NCBI GenBank assembly: GCA_001574975.1
Contig: KQ965775.1
Location: 116,150 to 180,149, forward strand
Direction: 5' to 3'
DNA from: Gonapodya prolifera JEL478
Taxonomy: Eukaryota; Monoblepharomycota; Monoblepharidomycetes; Monoblepharidales; Gonapodyaceae
DNA length: 64,000 nt
Positions 1 through 10,443 of the stretch are shown here, piece by piece. Positions within the stretch are counted from its first letter, which is position 1. Every line of letters begins with the position of its first letter. The translations under genes and the position numbers were made by a program. The notes beneath the pieces are model-generated. The model was not told the DNA's origin. It saw only the letters and a list, made by a program, of their open reading frames with translations, and made no database searches.

Positions 1-1
1 T

Positions 2-365
2 GGCGCGTTCTCGGCCGTTCGTGCGTATTTGGTCGCTGGAGAGATGACGCGAGTCAATGTGGTGAGGGTTCTGAAGACGGGTGGCGTTACGCAGATGGAG
101 ATTGGAAAGGCGCCGTTCAAGATTGCGGATAAGGTATGTTGTTGGGCGGTACCTTTTGTTGGCTGTTTGTGTGCATAACTCCCGCAAACCCGCACTATAA
201 CTTTAGTCTGCCTTCACACACGTATTGGTCGACCTTAATGTGCGCAAGAGTTCGAACTCGGAGTGGAAGGTTCTTTTAAAGAGTGGAGTACCGTGCTACG
301 AACTGCAGGCGTTTCTGACAGCGGTTCTGACGGGAGGGGATGGAGAGGGTGCCAAGTTACGGTGA
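2..365 (+). CDS. C-terminal part of an unidentified protein
   Basis: The last two exons of a gene that begins before the window. Exon 2-133 is open in one frame and ends at a GTATGT donor. The intron 134-206 ends CTTTAG. Exon 207-365 continues in phase and stops at TGA 363-365, giving 96 visible residues. The tail contains a segment reading VLVDLNVRKSSNSEWKVLL and is rich in Val and Leu, with no membrane segment. I do not recognise the family. The clean splice phase and lack of internal stops make it a believable gene end. The neighbour downstream is on the same strand. Confidence 0.6.
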
Positions 366-645
366 TGAAGTAGGAGGAAAGGGAAGCGCACAGAAGTATG
401 TCGTGTTTGGAGTAATGTACATTTGCGGTGCGGGTGACAGGATTAGTTTATCGATTGCATAGTTCATGTCTAATCTCTCGAGACTCGAGTTGTCGTTAAA
501 ATAAGAACTGTCGAATATTGGCAATTCCCAATCGTTTTTTTCTTTATTTGCGATACGTCGCCAAAAGATATTTCATTTGGTGTCGCTGACTCACTTGATA
601 CATATGTGTGGGGCAATTTAGCCACGTCTCAGCGAAATCGCCCAA

Positions 646-2157
646 ATGGCTGCAACACACCACGAACCGAGCTCTCTTTCGATACCCGAGGCGGATCCTC
701 CCAACAGAAATGCGATCACGCCGGAGCCGGAGTGGCTGGACGGGTCCGGATTGGAAAAGCCGGTGAGTGCCGCGGAGTTCTTTCACGGGGACGACACGCG
801 TTACTGAGGCAATCTTCACTAAGGACGTACGCTCTCTTGAAAGATTCTCCGGAAAGAGTGAGTAACTGCAGTCTTTTCGGAATGATGCTCGACAACAATG
901 AAGCGATCACCATATACTCCTGCCGGAACGCAACACCTACCAAGACTGGATGATGCTAAGCGAGCTGCTGCATTTCAGCAGCGCCGAGCGAGCACTTGGG
1001 AGAGCAGATTGGAGAGCGAATTGGAGATTGTGAAAGGCGAGAGAGACCGCCTCTACGCAACATTGGAAACAATTCTCGAGAGCGATGATAATGACGGTGG
1101 GTGGCATCCACTCTATCTGTTCGCCGTCTGACAACAAACTGTTGCCATTTGGCCATCTCAGTCTTGGTCAAGGTGCGACAATGTTCATTCTTCTCACTTG
1201 AGAGTCTTCTGATCTTCCGGCAAACTCGAATTGAAGACGTCCTTTGAGAATTTGGATATTGGGTTATCTACGGGTACGTACCACCGTCTTATGTGGCGCT
1301 TGCAGTACCAGCCAAAGATTGACCGTGTGATATCGCGTAGTCGTGTTGATAAAACGAAACGACCCTCTATCGGTTGCTTTGGATGGCTTTTGGCGGCGCA
1401 ACGGTCTGGTATGTGTCGCGCGAAGCCTCTTCGAGGCCCACCACGAGTTCATGTTTCAATTACTGCCTCAACGGTATCAGCCCCACGACGTCAAGCATGG
1501 CGTTTCTTACGTGTGTGAAGGACATAAGGTGATTTTTTTTGACGACGATAGTCGACTCGAATGTCCACCGCTAATGGAATCATAACGGTGATTTATAGTT
1601 ACACTCACCCGACCAAACCGTCAAAGACCTGAGCATCACCGCTCGCGGCGCACGAATCGTTGCTCGATTTGCGATACCGGACAAGCAACTCATCACTGTC
1701 CATGTAAGTTTGATTCCTCGGGCAAGTGACACCTCCAAGAATCGACGACGTGAATACAATCCCCATTCCCCTTTCTAGCTCCACGGCTTACACTTTGAGC
1801 GCCTCACTTTCCACGTGCCGCGGGATACAACTCTTAACACCATCACGGAGGCTTATACGGAGAGGGCACACGCAAAGCATCAGGTGAACAAATGTTCCCT
1901 TGGTACGAGGTTCCGCTGTTCCGAAATGCCCACCGTGCTTTCCACTACAGTCGCTGAGTTCGAGTGTTGCGTTGACCGTTTTCCACAAGAACCAGGCCAG
2001 TATCGCCATTTTCAATTGTCGACGAAGCATCTCTGCTGCATGGCTAACGTGTGTTTTTATTGTCATCAAGCCCGTTTCGCTGGACAAGAACTTGAAAGAT
2101 TTGGAACCGGAAGGGGATCAACTGGAGCTTTTCGTCACGGAAGCGTCGGCAATTTGA
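646..2157 (+). CDS. Unidentified multi-exon protein with N-terminal coiled coil
   Basis: Best model: exons 646-762, 979-1096, 1162-1172, 1237-1273, 1341-1528, 1599-1703, 1779-1883 and 1951-2157, about 295 residues. From 1237 onward every intron has GT and AG ends and every phase fits, which is the main argument that the gene is real. The first three exons are less sure; the 11-nt exon is suspicious. Residues around 40-75 are Glu/Arg/Leu-rich and look like a coiled coil (ESRLESELEIVKGERDRL). The rest is a mixed globular region ending in an acidic tail (DLEPEGDQLELFV). A coiled coil followed by a small globular domain recalls kinetochore-type proteins, but I see no diagnostic motif and assign no function. 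Confidence 0.5.
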
Positions 2158-2336
2158 GCAGCTCCATGTCGGCATGCTGAAACCTGGAGCACTACCCAGC
2201 ACCAACAAAGACACGTAGTGGTTTACCTTTTGATTGTACTAGTGGTCATTTTATTTCTATGACAGTTAGTTTTGTTTCTGTCTTCGGAATGTTTCAAATC
2301 AATCGTAACTTTGTTGCAGGGGATCTGACCCCTGCA

Positions 2337-3443
2337 ATGCTTTCACCGAACCAAGACGCGAAAACCGCACCGAATATCGTATCAACCACACCATCGATGC
2401 CCTCAGGACCGACCCGCGAATCCCTCCTCGCCGCCATCGCCTCGCTGGACCTCACTTCTCTCGCTCCCGCAACCGACACGGACGAATCCACGCGCATCCT
2501 ATGCCAGCAAGCCCAATCGGGTCCTGTTCCCTGCGCGGCGGTATGCGTTCTTCCGAAATTCGTTGCACTGGCCAAGACGGAGTTGGCGGGTAGTGGGGTG
2601 AAAGTTGCAACGGTGGTTAACTTCCCAGAGGGAGTGGCGGCGACGGAGGAGGTGGAGAGGCAGAGTCGTGGTGCTATTGCGGATGGCGTGGACGAAATCG
2701 GTGGGTTTTCATCCGCGATTTCGAAGTTGCGTTCCTTGGGAATAAACTCTGCATGTCGATTCTTTGTACAGACGTGGTCTGGAACTGGCGCAAATTTACC
2801 CTTGGGGACGAAAACGGAGCCTTGGCGCCTATTCGCGCCGTTGCAGAGGCAGTGGCTGGATCGAACCAGAGCGAGCAGATTGTGGTCAAAGTTATTCGTG
2901 AGTTGAACGTTCCGGAACGTCCATCTCCCACTCAACCAGCTAATTAATATCGTGGTGGACTGCTTCACCTTCTCCGCAGTCGAAACCGCCGCCCTGGAAT
3001 CAGACTCGGTCTACGACGCGGCCCATCTCGTGCTTCACCGATTGTGTGGATACGGCGCAGACTCGCTTCCTGCAGGAGCTGAAGAAGATCCAGACTACGT
3101 ATCACCCTTCTCTTCAGCAGCGAGGACCCATCTCAAGTTTCTCAAAACCTCTACGGGGCAGCTTGCAATGTCCAAATCGGATCCCACACCTGTTTCGTAC
3201 GAGAACAAAAGCACTGGAGCGACACCTGCTGCAGTTCGAGCATTGGCAGAGGCTATCAACGACGTCGGTGCGCGCAGTGTGGGCATAAAGGTGTCTGGAG
3301 GGGTGAGGACTGTAGAAGACGCGGTGGGGTACCTGGACATTGTTTCGACCAAGCTTGATGGAGAGCTTGAAGGCAGGTTCCGAATTGGAGCAAGTAATGT
3401 GTACGGGAAGTTAGTGTCGGCGGTCGAATCACATGGTGTCTAA
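2337..3443 (+). CDS. Deoxyribose-phosphate aldolase (DERA), with an unusual insert
   Basis: Class I aldolase that cleaves 2-deoxyribose-5-phosphate to glyceraldehyde-3-phosphate and acetaldehyde in deoxynucleoside catabolism; cytosolic in known cases. Exons 2337-2700, 2772-2897 and 2980-3443 join in phase to about 317 residues. Family landmarks in order: a VNFPEG block, the ADGVDEIDVV segment with the conserved Asp across the first splice junction, the Schiff-base lysine in FLKTSTG (about residue 219), the second active-site lysine in GIKVSGGVRT (about residue 267), and a C-terminal FRIGASN. Between GYGAD and FLKTSTG lie 25 extra codons (3063-3137) absent from the usual family sequence. They could be an insert or an intron with an abnormal donor. 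The start at 2337 is the last ATG before recognisable sequence; an upstream in-frame ATG at 2289 cannot be excluded. Confidence 0.85.
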
Positions 3444-3950
3444 TGTCGTGGTGCGCCGAAGAGGCATCAAGTTACGTGGTAGTCGTCCCAGTTCGTCGAT
3501 GATCTAAAGTAGCATCAACGAGTCAATCATAGTTGTGAAAGGGGTGCTAAGTTCTACGTCATTGCAATGATATCTTGCGTTTATTGATGCTCGACTTCAT
3601 CAATGCTTCCTGCCGCAGACACACGAACGTGTCCGCGACACCGGCAGTTCAACTTCCACCTCCCGCTGCACTCCACGCGCATTCAATTCCAAAACACCAC
3701 ATCTCAGAATTCCGCTTGTCTGTCACTTACCAATCTTATAGCAGCCACTAAGGTTGCAGTGCGGATTCTCCTGCCAGTCTAATTTTGAGGAATCCGAGAC
3801 TACTTCTTCACTGGATCATGGTCACAAACTTCAGAGCTTTTGATCAGTCTGTCAGAAAACAATGACTCTCAACGGCAAACCCTTGAAATGAGGCTTTATC
3901 AGATGGCCGATTTCTCAGCTGATGAATTTCCTTCAAGCAATGGTTACAGC
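3444..3950. other. Intergenic, nothing recognised
   Basis: No coding exon, RNA gene or clear repeat seen. The right part, from about 3844, may already belong to the transposon-derived unit that begins to match its inverted copy at 3951. Confidence 0.4.
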
Positions 3951-4206
3951 TATTGGCAAAAAGGTTGACTGAAGCCGAATTTTGTGCACGCAAAACATTC
4001 CCGAAACATTTCTGCAACATCACTGAAATCACGCGGTGCAGCGACGATCCCTCAAAACGAAGGGCGCAGAATTGCGGACAAAGTTTTTGTCCGTGTTTTC
4101 CCCCCGCCTGGCGATCCGATTTCCGTCCGAGACCCCGCCCGCCTCTCTTCCTCCCCATTCGCGTCAGTTTCCTCGCTCCCCGAGGACTCGAATTGGACCG
4201 ATTGTA
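3951..4206 (+). mobile_element. Transposon-derived segment, CpG-rich copy
   Basis: This stretch matches 9502-9760 on the opposite strand almost end to end, starting at TATTGGCAAAAAGGTTGACT and ending near GAATTGGACC. I count about 23 CpG here and 2 in the other copy; most CpG are TG or CA there. Both copies translate to similar peptides (for example RPPLFLPI followed by SFLAPRG), so this was probably coding in the element. No known domain recognised. Confidence 0.65.
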
Positions 4207-6160
4207 CCTGGGAATCTTGCTCTGTGGACCTGTCTTGTTTCTCGGATTATTGGTTGTCGCAATGAGCAGTGAGCTCCCTGCACCGGAAGAGCCAGTTCAA
4301 CACTTGTATTGGGAGTGTACCTGTATCTGTAATGCGTGCCTCCGGTGTGGGCCTGAAGAGTGCCCAAACCCGCAAATATGCACGCCAGAAGTTTCAATGC
4401 CCCGTGTAAAAGATTCTTGTCCAATGCGGCACAGCGCTGCCAACCAAAATGCAAAACAACTTGAAGAAGTGGATGCTGGAACTCCTCCTTAAGGGGCGGA
4501 GAACCTTTCCTTCAATTGCATGGGATGACCCCGATCCCGTGACATTTCATCTCTGCATGTCCACGTACCACCAATACTGGAGACGGTTTGTAGATGGGAC
4601 CACAAAGAGTACACCTTCACGTTCCAAGAGACGCTATGCTGGGAAAGTGGATACAATTGAGGAAGAGGAGGATATTGCGAGTAGGACTGATGCAGATCCT
4701 GATGCCGGAGCGTCAAATAGGAGGTCAGACAATCCTCCCGCTCAAAGAGCAAGCACCACCAATATGAACACACTGCTGATATCTCAGATGACAATGGAGA
4801 TAGCTACATTGCTGCGCATGAGTCATCTTGCTCTGATGTAGATGCAGATGAAGTGAACAGGAATCCCAGTGAGCCTCTTCTCTTGCTAACATTTTTTCAT
4901 GCAATAAAGCCAAAAATTGTCCTCTTACCCTCTTACAGGATGGGATATCAAAGTGAGGTGCAAGCTTTATGGGAAAGGTTTCAAAAAAGCCATGCCCATG
5001 GTGCATTTTCAATTTTTTGGGCTGATGTGCCAACTCTTAGTTCATTACGTACAGCAATCAGAGCAGCAGTTGCAGAGACAAAACCCAAATCCGGAATATG
5101 AGAGCTTCCAGAAAAGTTTTCCTTGGGATATTCCAGCCATTCTTCTGGTGGTCAGACTCTCCTGTCCACTGCAAACGTGTCCAAAGTATTCAAGAAGAAT
5201 GTGTTTGTCCAGAAACCTTTAGTGTCATTCTGATTGATGGTTGAAATTATTGAAGTTGTTCAGACAACAAAAATTGATCCCAAGGTCAAATAAAGTCCTA
5301 TTGTTCCACAGATGCTTCCTTTATGATGTTAGTTCCTTCATGAACGCTAATCTCTGTACTTTTAGACTGTGCCTCTGTTCCAAAGGCAATGGCTTCCATT
5401 GTTCAAAAATTTTGTTGTTGAAGGAGAAATATCAATGCTGGATATTGCTATGTGGAAGTTTTGACTGAGAGACATGTGAAATTGACCTATGAGCTACTTT
5501 GACTCTGGGCTGCTAGTGTGGTAGGTTTGGATTTTGGGAGTGCTGATTGATGATGTCATCTTACTGCAGTAATTTTGCAGGTAAAGGTAGTTGCAACTCT
5601 TGATGCACCCCTGCCTGGTATGGCACATTTTGACACTGGAAGTGCACAAAGACATATGTACATTTTTTGTGGTCCCGTTTTTGAAAGAACTGACGTATTC
5701 TGTTACAACAGAGCAAACTCTCAGATCACTGGAGACACCATTGCCATTGCCTACACCCTCAGCAAGATTTTGTACTAGTGCATCAACTGGTAATGAGCTA
5801 GCTGTGCCACCTGCAAGTGTGGTAAGAAGTGTGCAGGTGTTTGTTGAATCAAAAAAACCAGGCCTGTCAATGGTGAAGCAGAGCAGAACATTGGGGCTCT
5901 ATCTGGTGGACCAAGGGAATGTTGTTGTTGTCCCTGGTATGACTTGGAAGGCTTTACTTGCTGTGAAGCACATCAAGGAAACTGATGCACCCAGTTGGTT
6001 CACAGCTTGTAATTGAAGAATGTTGGGATGGTGTGGAATTTTCTGGGGAATCTGAAGTTCAAGGATACGTTCCAGCGTCTGGTGATGTGGAGATCATTGT
6101 GAGGAAGAAGAGAATGGCTGATGTGAAGAGGCTCTTTCAAAGTAGCAATGCAGACTAACT
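4207..6160 (+). pseudogene. Degenerate transposon coding region, family unknown
   Basis: Plus-strand reading continues from the repeat copy through broken frames. Open pieces lie at about 4262-4492, 4449-4841, 4853-5101, 5240-5468, 5591-6016 and then in another frame to a stop near 6155. CpG falls from moderate before 4700 to rare after it. The last piece has plausible globular protein character (a Val-rich segment, then a Lys/Arg-rich tail containing IIVRKKRMADVKRLF). I could not match any transposase or protease motif. Position and base composition link it to the surrounding mobile elements. Confidence 0.45.
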
Positions 6161-6193
6161 AGTGATCATTATTGACATCTTGTGGTAGATAGT

Positions 6194-6298
6194 GCTACAC
6201 AACCTAGGTGAGCTGCACGAGCCTGTAATCTGCAGGAACGTGTATATATGATCAGATGTACATAGCAAGACGTAATGTGCATAGAACTCACCTGCAGG
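6194..6298 (+). repeat. Direct repeat R, copy 1 (cut by assembly gap)
   Basis: Begins GCTACACAACCTAGGTGAGC and matches copies at 7791-8029 and 8275-8512. Only the first 105 bases are present before the run of N. Confidence 0.85.
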
Positions 6299-7152
6299 NN
6301 NNNNNNNNNNNNNNNNNNNNNNNNNNNNNNNNNNNNNNNNNNNNNNNNNNNNNNNNNNNNNNNNNNNNNNNNNNNNNNNNNNNNNNNNNNNNNNNNNNNN
6401 NNNNNNNNNNNNNNNNNNNNNNNNNNNNNNNNNNNNNNNNNNNNNNNNNNNNNNNNNNNNNNNNNNNNNNNNNNNNNNNNNNNNNNNNNNNNNNNNNNNN
6501 NNNNNNNNNNNNNNNNNNNNNNNNNNNNNNNNNNNNNNNNNNNNNNNNNNNNNNNNNNNNNNNNNNNNNNNNNNNNNNNNNNNNNNNNNNNNNNNNNNNN
6601 NNNNNNNNNNNNNNNNNNNNNNNNNNNNNNNNNNNNNNNNNNNNNNNNNNNNNNNNNNNNNNNNNNNNNNNNNNNNNNNNNNNNNNNNNNNNNNNNNNNN
6701 NNNNNNNNNNNNNNNNNNNNNNNNNNNNNNNNNNNNNNNNNNNNNNNNNNNNNNNNNNNNNNNNNNNNNNNNNNNNNNNNNNNNNNNNNNNNNNNNNNNN
6801 NNNNNNNNNNNNNNNNNNNNNNNNNNNNNNNNNNNNNNNNNNNNNNNNNNNNNNNNNNNNNNNNNNNNNNNNNNNNNNNNNNNNNNNNNNNNNNNNNNNN
6901 NNNNNNNNNNNNNNNNNNNNNNNNNNNNNNNNNNNNNNNNNNNNNNNNNNNNNNNNNNNNNNNNNNNNNNNNNNNNNNNNNNNNNNNNNNNNNNNNNNNN
7001 NNNNNNNNNNNNNNNNNNNNNNNNNNNNNNNNNNNNNNNNNNNNNNNNNNNNNNNNNNNNNNNNNNNNNNNNNNNNNNNNNNNNNNNNNNNNNNNNNNNN
7101 NNNNNNNNNNNNNNNNNNNNNNNNNNNNNNNNNNNNNNNNNNNNNNNNNNNN
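6299..7152. other. Assembly gap, 854 N
   Basis: Unsequenced. It is flanked on the left by a direct repeat and on the right by a tandem array with a period near 300 bases, so the gap probably holds further repeat units. Confidence 0.95.
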
Positions 7153-7755
7153 CAGTTGAATACTGAGAGTACCAATTTTGCTGAAGTTGCGTAAATAACT
7201 CCACAAGAAGCAGTCCAACTCAAGCGAAACTTTGAGGATGCAACATCAATTATAATGTGCAAAGAGTGGCATTGCTAAAACAGCGATATTGCGCTTTGTT
7301 CTGCGTCGTCGACCCCATGACTAAAATTACGCCGGCAATGATGTCTGCTCACTCAGTGTTTGAAATTCAACAAAAACATGCGGTCCTGATAGACATTGCA
7401 TGGAAGTATGTGTCTGCTGAAGATCTTATCTCTGCATAGCTTCTGCGTCTTGCAATCAGCTGAATACTGAGAATAAAAATCTGCCACTTCTGTGAATAAC
7501 TCGACGAGTAGTAGTCCAATCAAAGCGAAAATTCGAAGTTGCATTAAAGATTGTAATATGCAACGAGTGGTTGTGCTTGAATCGCAATATGTGTATTCGT
7601 TCTGCGTCGCCAATCCCATTTTCAAAGTTACGCCAAGAGAGATTGCTGTTCACTGAGTGATTCAATTCAAAAAGCACCGCGTCGCCTCAATAGATATTGT
7701 AGTGGGGCTCGTGACTGCTAAAAATCACGTCCCTGCCTAGCTTCTGAACCTTGCA
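7153..7755. repeat. Tandem repeat, period about 300 bases
   Basis: Two diverged units (7153-7455 and 7456-7755) begin with CAGTTGAATACTGAGAG and CAGCTGAATACTGAGAA. Each contains a GTAATAACT/GTGAATAACT-like block, CTGCGTCG..CCCAT, and a GCTTCTG..CTTGCA end. A third start is seen at about 7756. The array runs into the gap. Confidence 0.75.
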
Positions 7756-7790
7756 GTCAGCTAAAAACAGGGAAGGAAGTTNGGCATAAT

Positions 7791-8029
7791 GCTACACAAC
7801 CTAGGTGAGCTGCACGAGCCTGTAATCTGCAGGAACGTGTATATATGATCAAATGTACATAGCAAGACGTAATGTGCATAGAANTCACCTGCAGGTACGT
7901 GATGCCAAACTTAGGGCACGTCCTGCAGGTGTGCACATCTAAACCCGCAGCCACAGTAGTGGCACAGCAGCTAATACCCAACACTCATACTACACTATAT
8001 ACTCCACGTTAGTGGATGTCAGTGTGACA
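7791..8029 (+). repeat. Direct repeat R, copy 2
   Basis: About 239 bases, from GCTACACAACCTAGGTGAGC to AGTGGATGTCAGTGTGACA. It contains an inner pair of CCTGCAGG-type sites. Nearly identical to copy 3. Ambiguous N at 7782 (just before) and 7884. Confidence 0.85.
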
Positions 8030-8274
8030 GATAGGGATACAATGATACAGCATAAAAGCAGGCTTGTGCTATGCAATGATCAATGTATTGTGCAGCAATA
8101 TCAAGGGCAACAAAGGAATTGTCAATGGAGTCAACCCAATCCCTGTACTTCCTCATCCACTGTTTCAAATAACCAAAGAAGTTTTCCACTTGCCAAACAG
8201 TATTAGAGGTCTGACGGAGTAAATTGCCATAGGAAACTTCAATAGACATACTGGTGTCAAATCTGGAGAATTTT

Positions 8275-8512
8275 GCTACACAACCTAGGTGAGCTGCATG
8301 AGCCTGTAATCTGCAGGAACGTGTATATATGATCAGATTTACATAGCAAGACGTAATGTGCATAGAACTCACCTGCAGGAACATGATGCCAAACTTAGGC
8401 ACGTCCTGCAGGTGTGCACATCTAAACCCGCGGCCACAGTAGTGGCACAGCAGCTAATACCCAACACTCATACTACACTATATACTCCACATTAGTGGAT
8501 GTCCATGTGACA
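8275..8512 (+). repeat. Direct repeat R, copy 3
   Basis: About 238 bases and nearly identical to copy 2, differing at scattered positions. It lies immediately downstream, in transposase orientation, of the transposase remnant, so it may be a terminal or subterminal part of that element. Confidence 0.85.
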
Positions 8513-8559
8513 AATATGGGGGCAAAAACTCCAAACAAACTCCACAAGTGTAACAGAGT

Positions 8560-9160
8560 GCTGCCATTTGATTGTCCTTGTGAATTAAAGCATTATCCAG
8601 GACAATAAGAGAATATTTGCCAGGGTAGGGGTTGCAATTTGGAAGCTATGAGAGTGGAAACTTCTTTGATCAAGAATGAATAGTGGACCTGGACTACAAA
8701 CCATAACATCCATAAATAATGTGATGCAATCATCTGCATCCATAAGACCAACTTGTATGCTGTATCCAACATATCCATCATGTCCCAGAGCAGCCACAAG
8801 TGTAAACTGTTGTCCTCTGACAAATGGTGCCCAAATCTCTGCTCGTCTCCTGGAAACAGCCCATCCCAATCATCTCATATGGGTTCTATGGTTGTAAGCT
8901 GACTTGTCAAAGAAGACAAGCTGACAATGGTGGTACTACAACATCCTAACAACAAAATCAGACATGATGCCTCATTCCGTTCCTGTGCTTGCTTTGACAA
9001 GTTCTTCAAAGAAAAGCCCGGATGATGGAGTGTCCTCCAGATGGTGGATTTGTCTACCCTGACACCAAAATTTGACGCAACGCTGTCTGCTATTTCATAA
9101 AGATATTGGTCAGGCTGGATTCCAACAATTGTGCTGAAGTACTGCAATAGAACAATTTAC
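8560..9160 (-). pseudogene. Remnant of IS630/Tc1-mariner-type DDE transposase
   Basis: Reading the minus strand from 9147, a helix-turn-helix part contains FGVRVDKSTIWRTLHHPGF followed by LSKQAQERNEA, the usual order in this superfamily. After a frame change comes a short FVDKS segment (first catalytic Asp region). After another change comes LGWAVSRR, then APFVRGQQFTLVAALGHDG, and LFILDQ with the second Asp. The parts are in three frames with stops, so no transposase can be made. The third acidic residue is not visible. CpG-poor like its surroundings. Confidence 0.75.
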
Positions 9161-9501
9161 ATTGTACATCAGATTTTGCATGTCAAACACAACTCACTGC
9201 TTCAATTTCGGGCTTTAGTTTATGTGGTCAGCCATGAGGATCAATATATGGCAGGATCACATCACCGTAACAATCAAAATTCCATCTCCATTGCTGCACT
9301 GATGACTCCGACACCATCACATGTTCTGCTGTTCTGCAACGTCTCAAACTGGCACCAGATCTAAAGTAACATAGACGGCATGCCACCAAGTGTCTTGCAA
9401 TAGTGGTTTAGGCATGCTGGGTATGTGATTGGTCTGGCAGGAGCCTCCCTTGCACAATCCAACAACAAACTCACCTCTTTTCCTTGCAACAAGATCTGGT
9501 T

Positions 9502-9760
9502 GGTCCAATTCAAGTTCCAAAAGTCCTCTGGGAGCAAGGAAACTGATGCAAATGGGGAGGAAGAGAGGTGGGCAGGGTCTCGGACAGAAATTGGATTGCC
9601 AGGTGGAGGGAAAACACAGACAAACCTTTGTCCATAATTCTGTGCACTTTGTTTTGAGGGATTGTTGTTGCACTGTGTGATTTGGGCGATGTTGTGCAAA
9701 TGTTTTGGCAATGTTTTGTGTGCACAAAAATTTGATTTTCAGTCAACCTTTTTGCCAATA
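9502..9760 (-). mobile_element. Transposon-derived segment, CpG-depleted inverted copy
   Basis: Inverted counterpart of 3951-4206. Its start (reverse strand) is the same TATTGGCAAAAAGGTTGACT. Nearly every CpG of the other copy is TpG or CpA here, while other positions are well kept. Confidence 0.7.
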
Positions 9761-9879
9761 CCTCTAATGCAAACTTTGCAGTTGCTCTCAGGCTGAAAAG
9801 CCATGTGTTCAACACTGGCTGATGAAACCCACATTTCACATTGTGAGAGTGCAATTCTCCATTTGTTCCCACCCTGTTG

Positions 9880-10310
9880 GAACAACACTTAACTACTCAC
9901 ATTTTGATCTGTTGCAATGAGAACCATTGGATATGGAACATGCTTTACACAAGCTATCATGAAGCACTTGATCCAACATTAAACTTACATCAAGCACAGC
10001 AACTTCTATGGATCTTAGAAGGAAGGTTGCTGTTGAGCTACGTGATGATGAAGACTGGTATTAAGATAACATTCTTGGAGGTCACACTGAAGTTGATTGG
10101 AAAGCCTTGCTCAGAGATCTGGCAGACTCCAAGACTTATTTTGAAACTCTTGCACTTCAAGCTGCTGTCAGGGTGGCAAATGTCCAAGTTTTTATTCACC
10201 AACGTATATCTAGAACAGACTTTCAAAACACAGTCTTGGGACCTGGAGTTGTTGGGCCAGATAGCCATAGCATTCATGTTTTTTTTTGTGTGGGGAACAT
10301 GATGGTGCTG
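9880..10310 (+). pseudogene. OTU-like cysteine protease remnant inside a transposon
   Basis: Across changing frames one can read YGTCFTQAI (compare the D-G-x-C-F nucleophile site of OTU proteases), then MDLRRKVAVELRDDEDWY, a stop, ILGGHTEVDWKALLRDLADS, LALQAAVRVANVQVFIH and finally VGEHDGAA, where the His would be the catalytic one. The order and spacing fit an OTU domain, and OTU-type proteases are known in some large eukaryotic transposons. The frame breaks mean it is not functional. The family call is inference. Confidence 0.4.
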
Positions 10311-10443
10311 CTTTTCTCATAAATACCTTGATCAGATTCAAAATGATGGCTTTGTGGTCTACAATGGGGAAACTCTATTCTCCTGGTAGCAGAACACAGC
10401 TACCTTCAAAATTCCAACAGAAGCATTTATTCTAAGCCCTATT

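Noticed and set aside
3063-3137. Reading the aldolase insert as a normal intron
   Set aside because: It begins TCGC, not GT or GC, and is an exact multiple of three without a stop; kept as an unexplained insert.
6155-7262. Long open frames of about 300 codons
   Set aside because: They consist of the 854-N gap.
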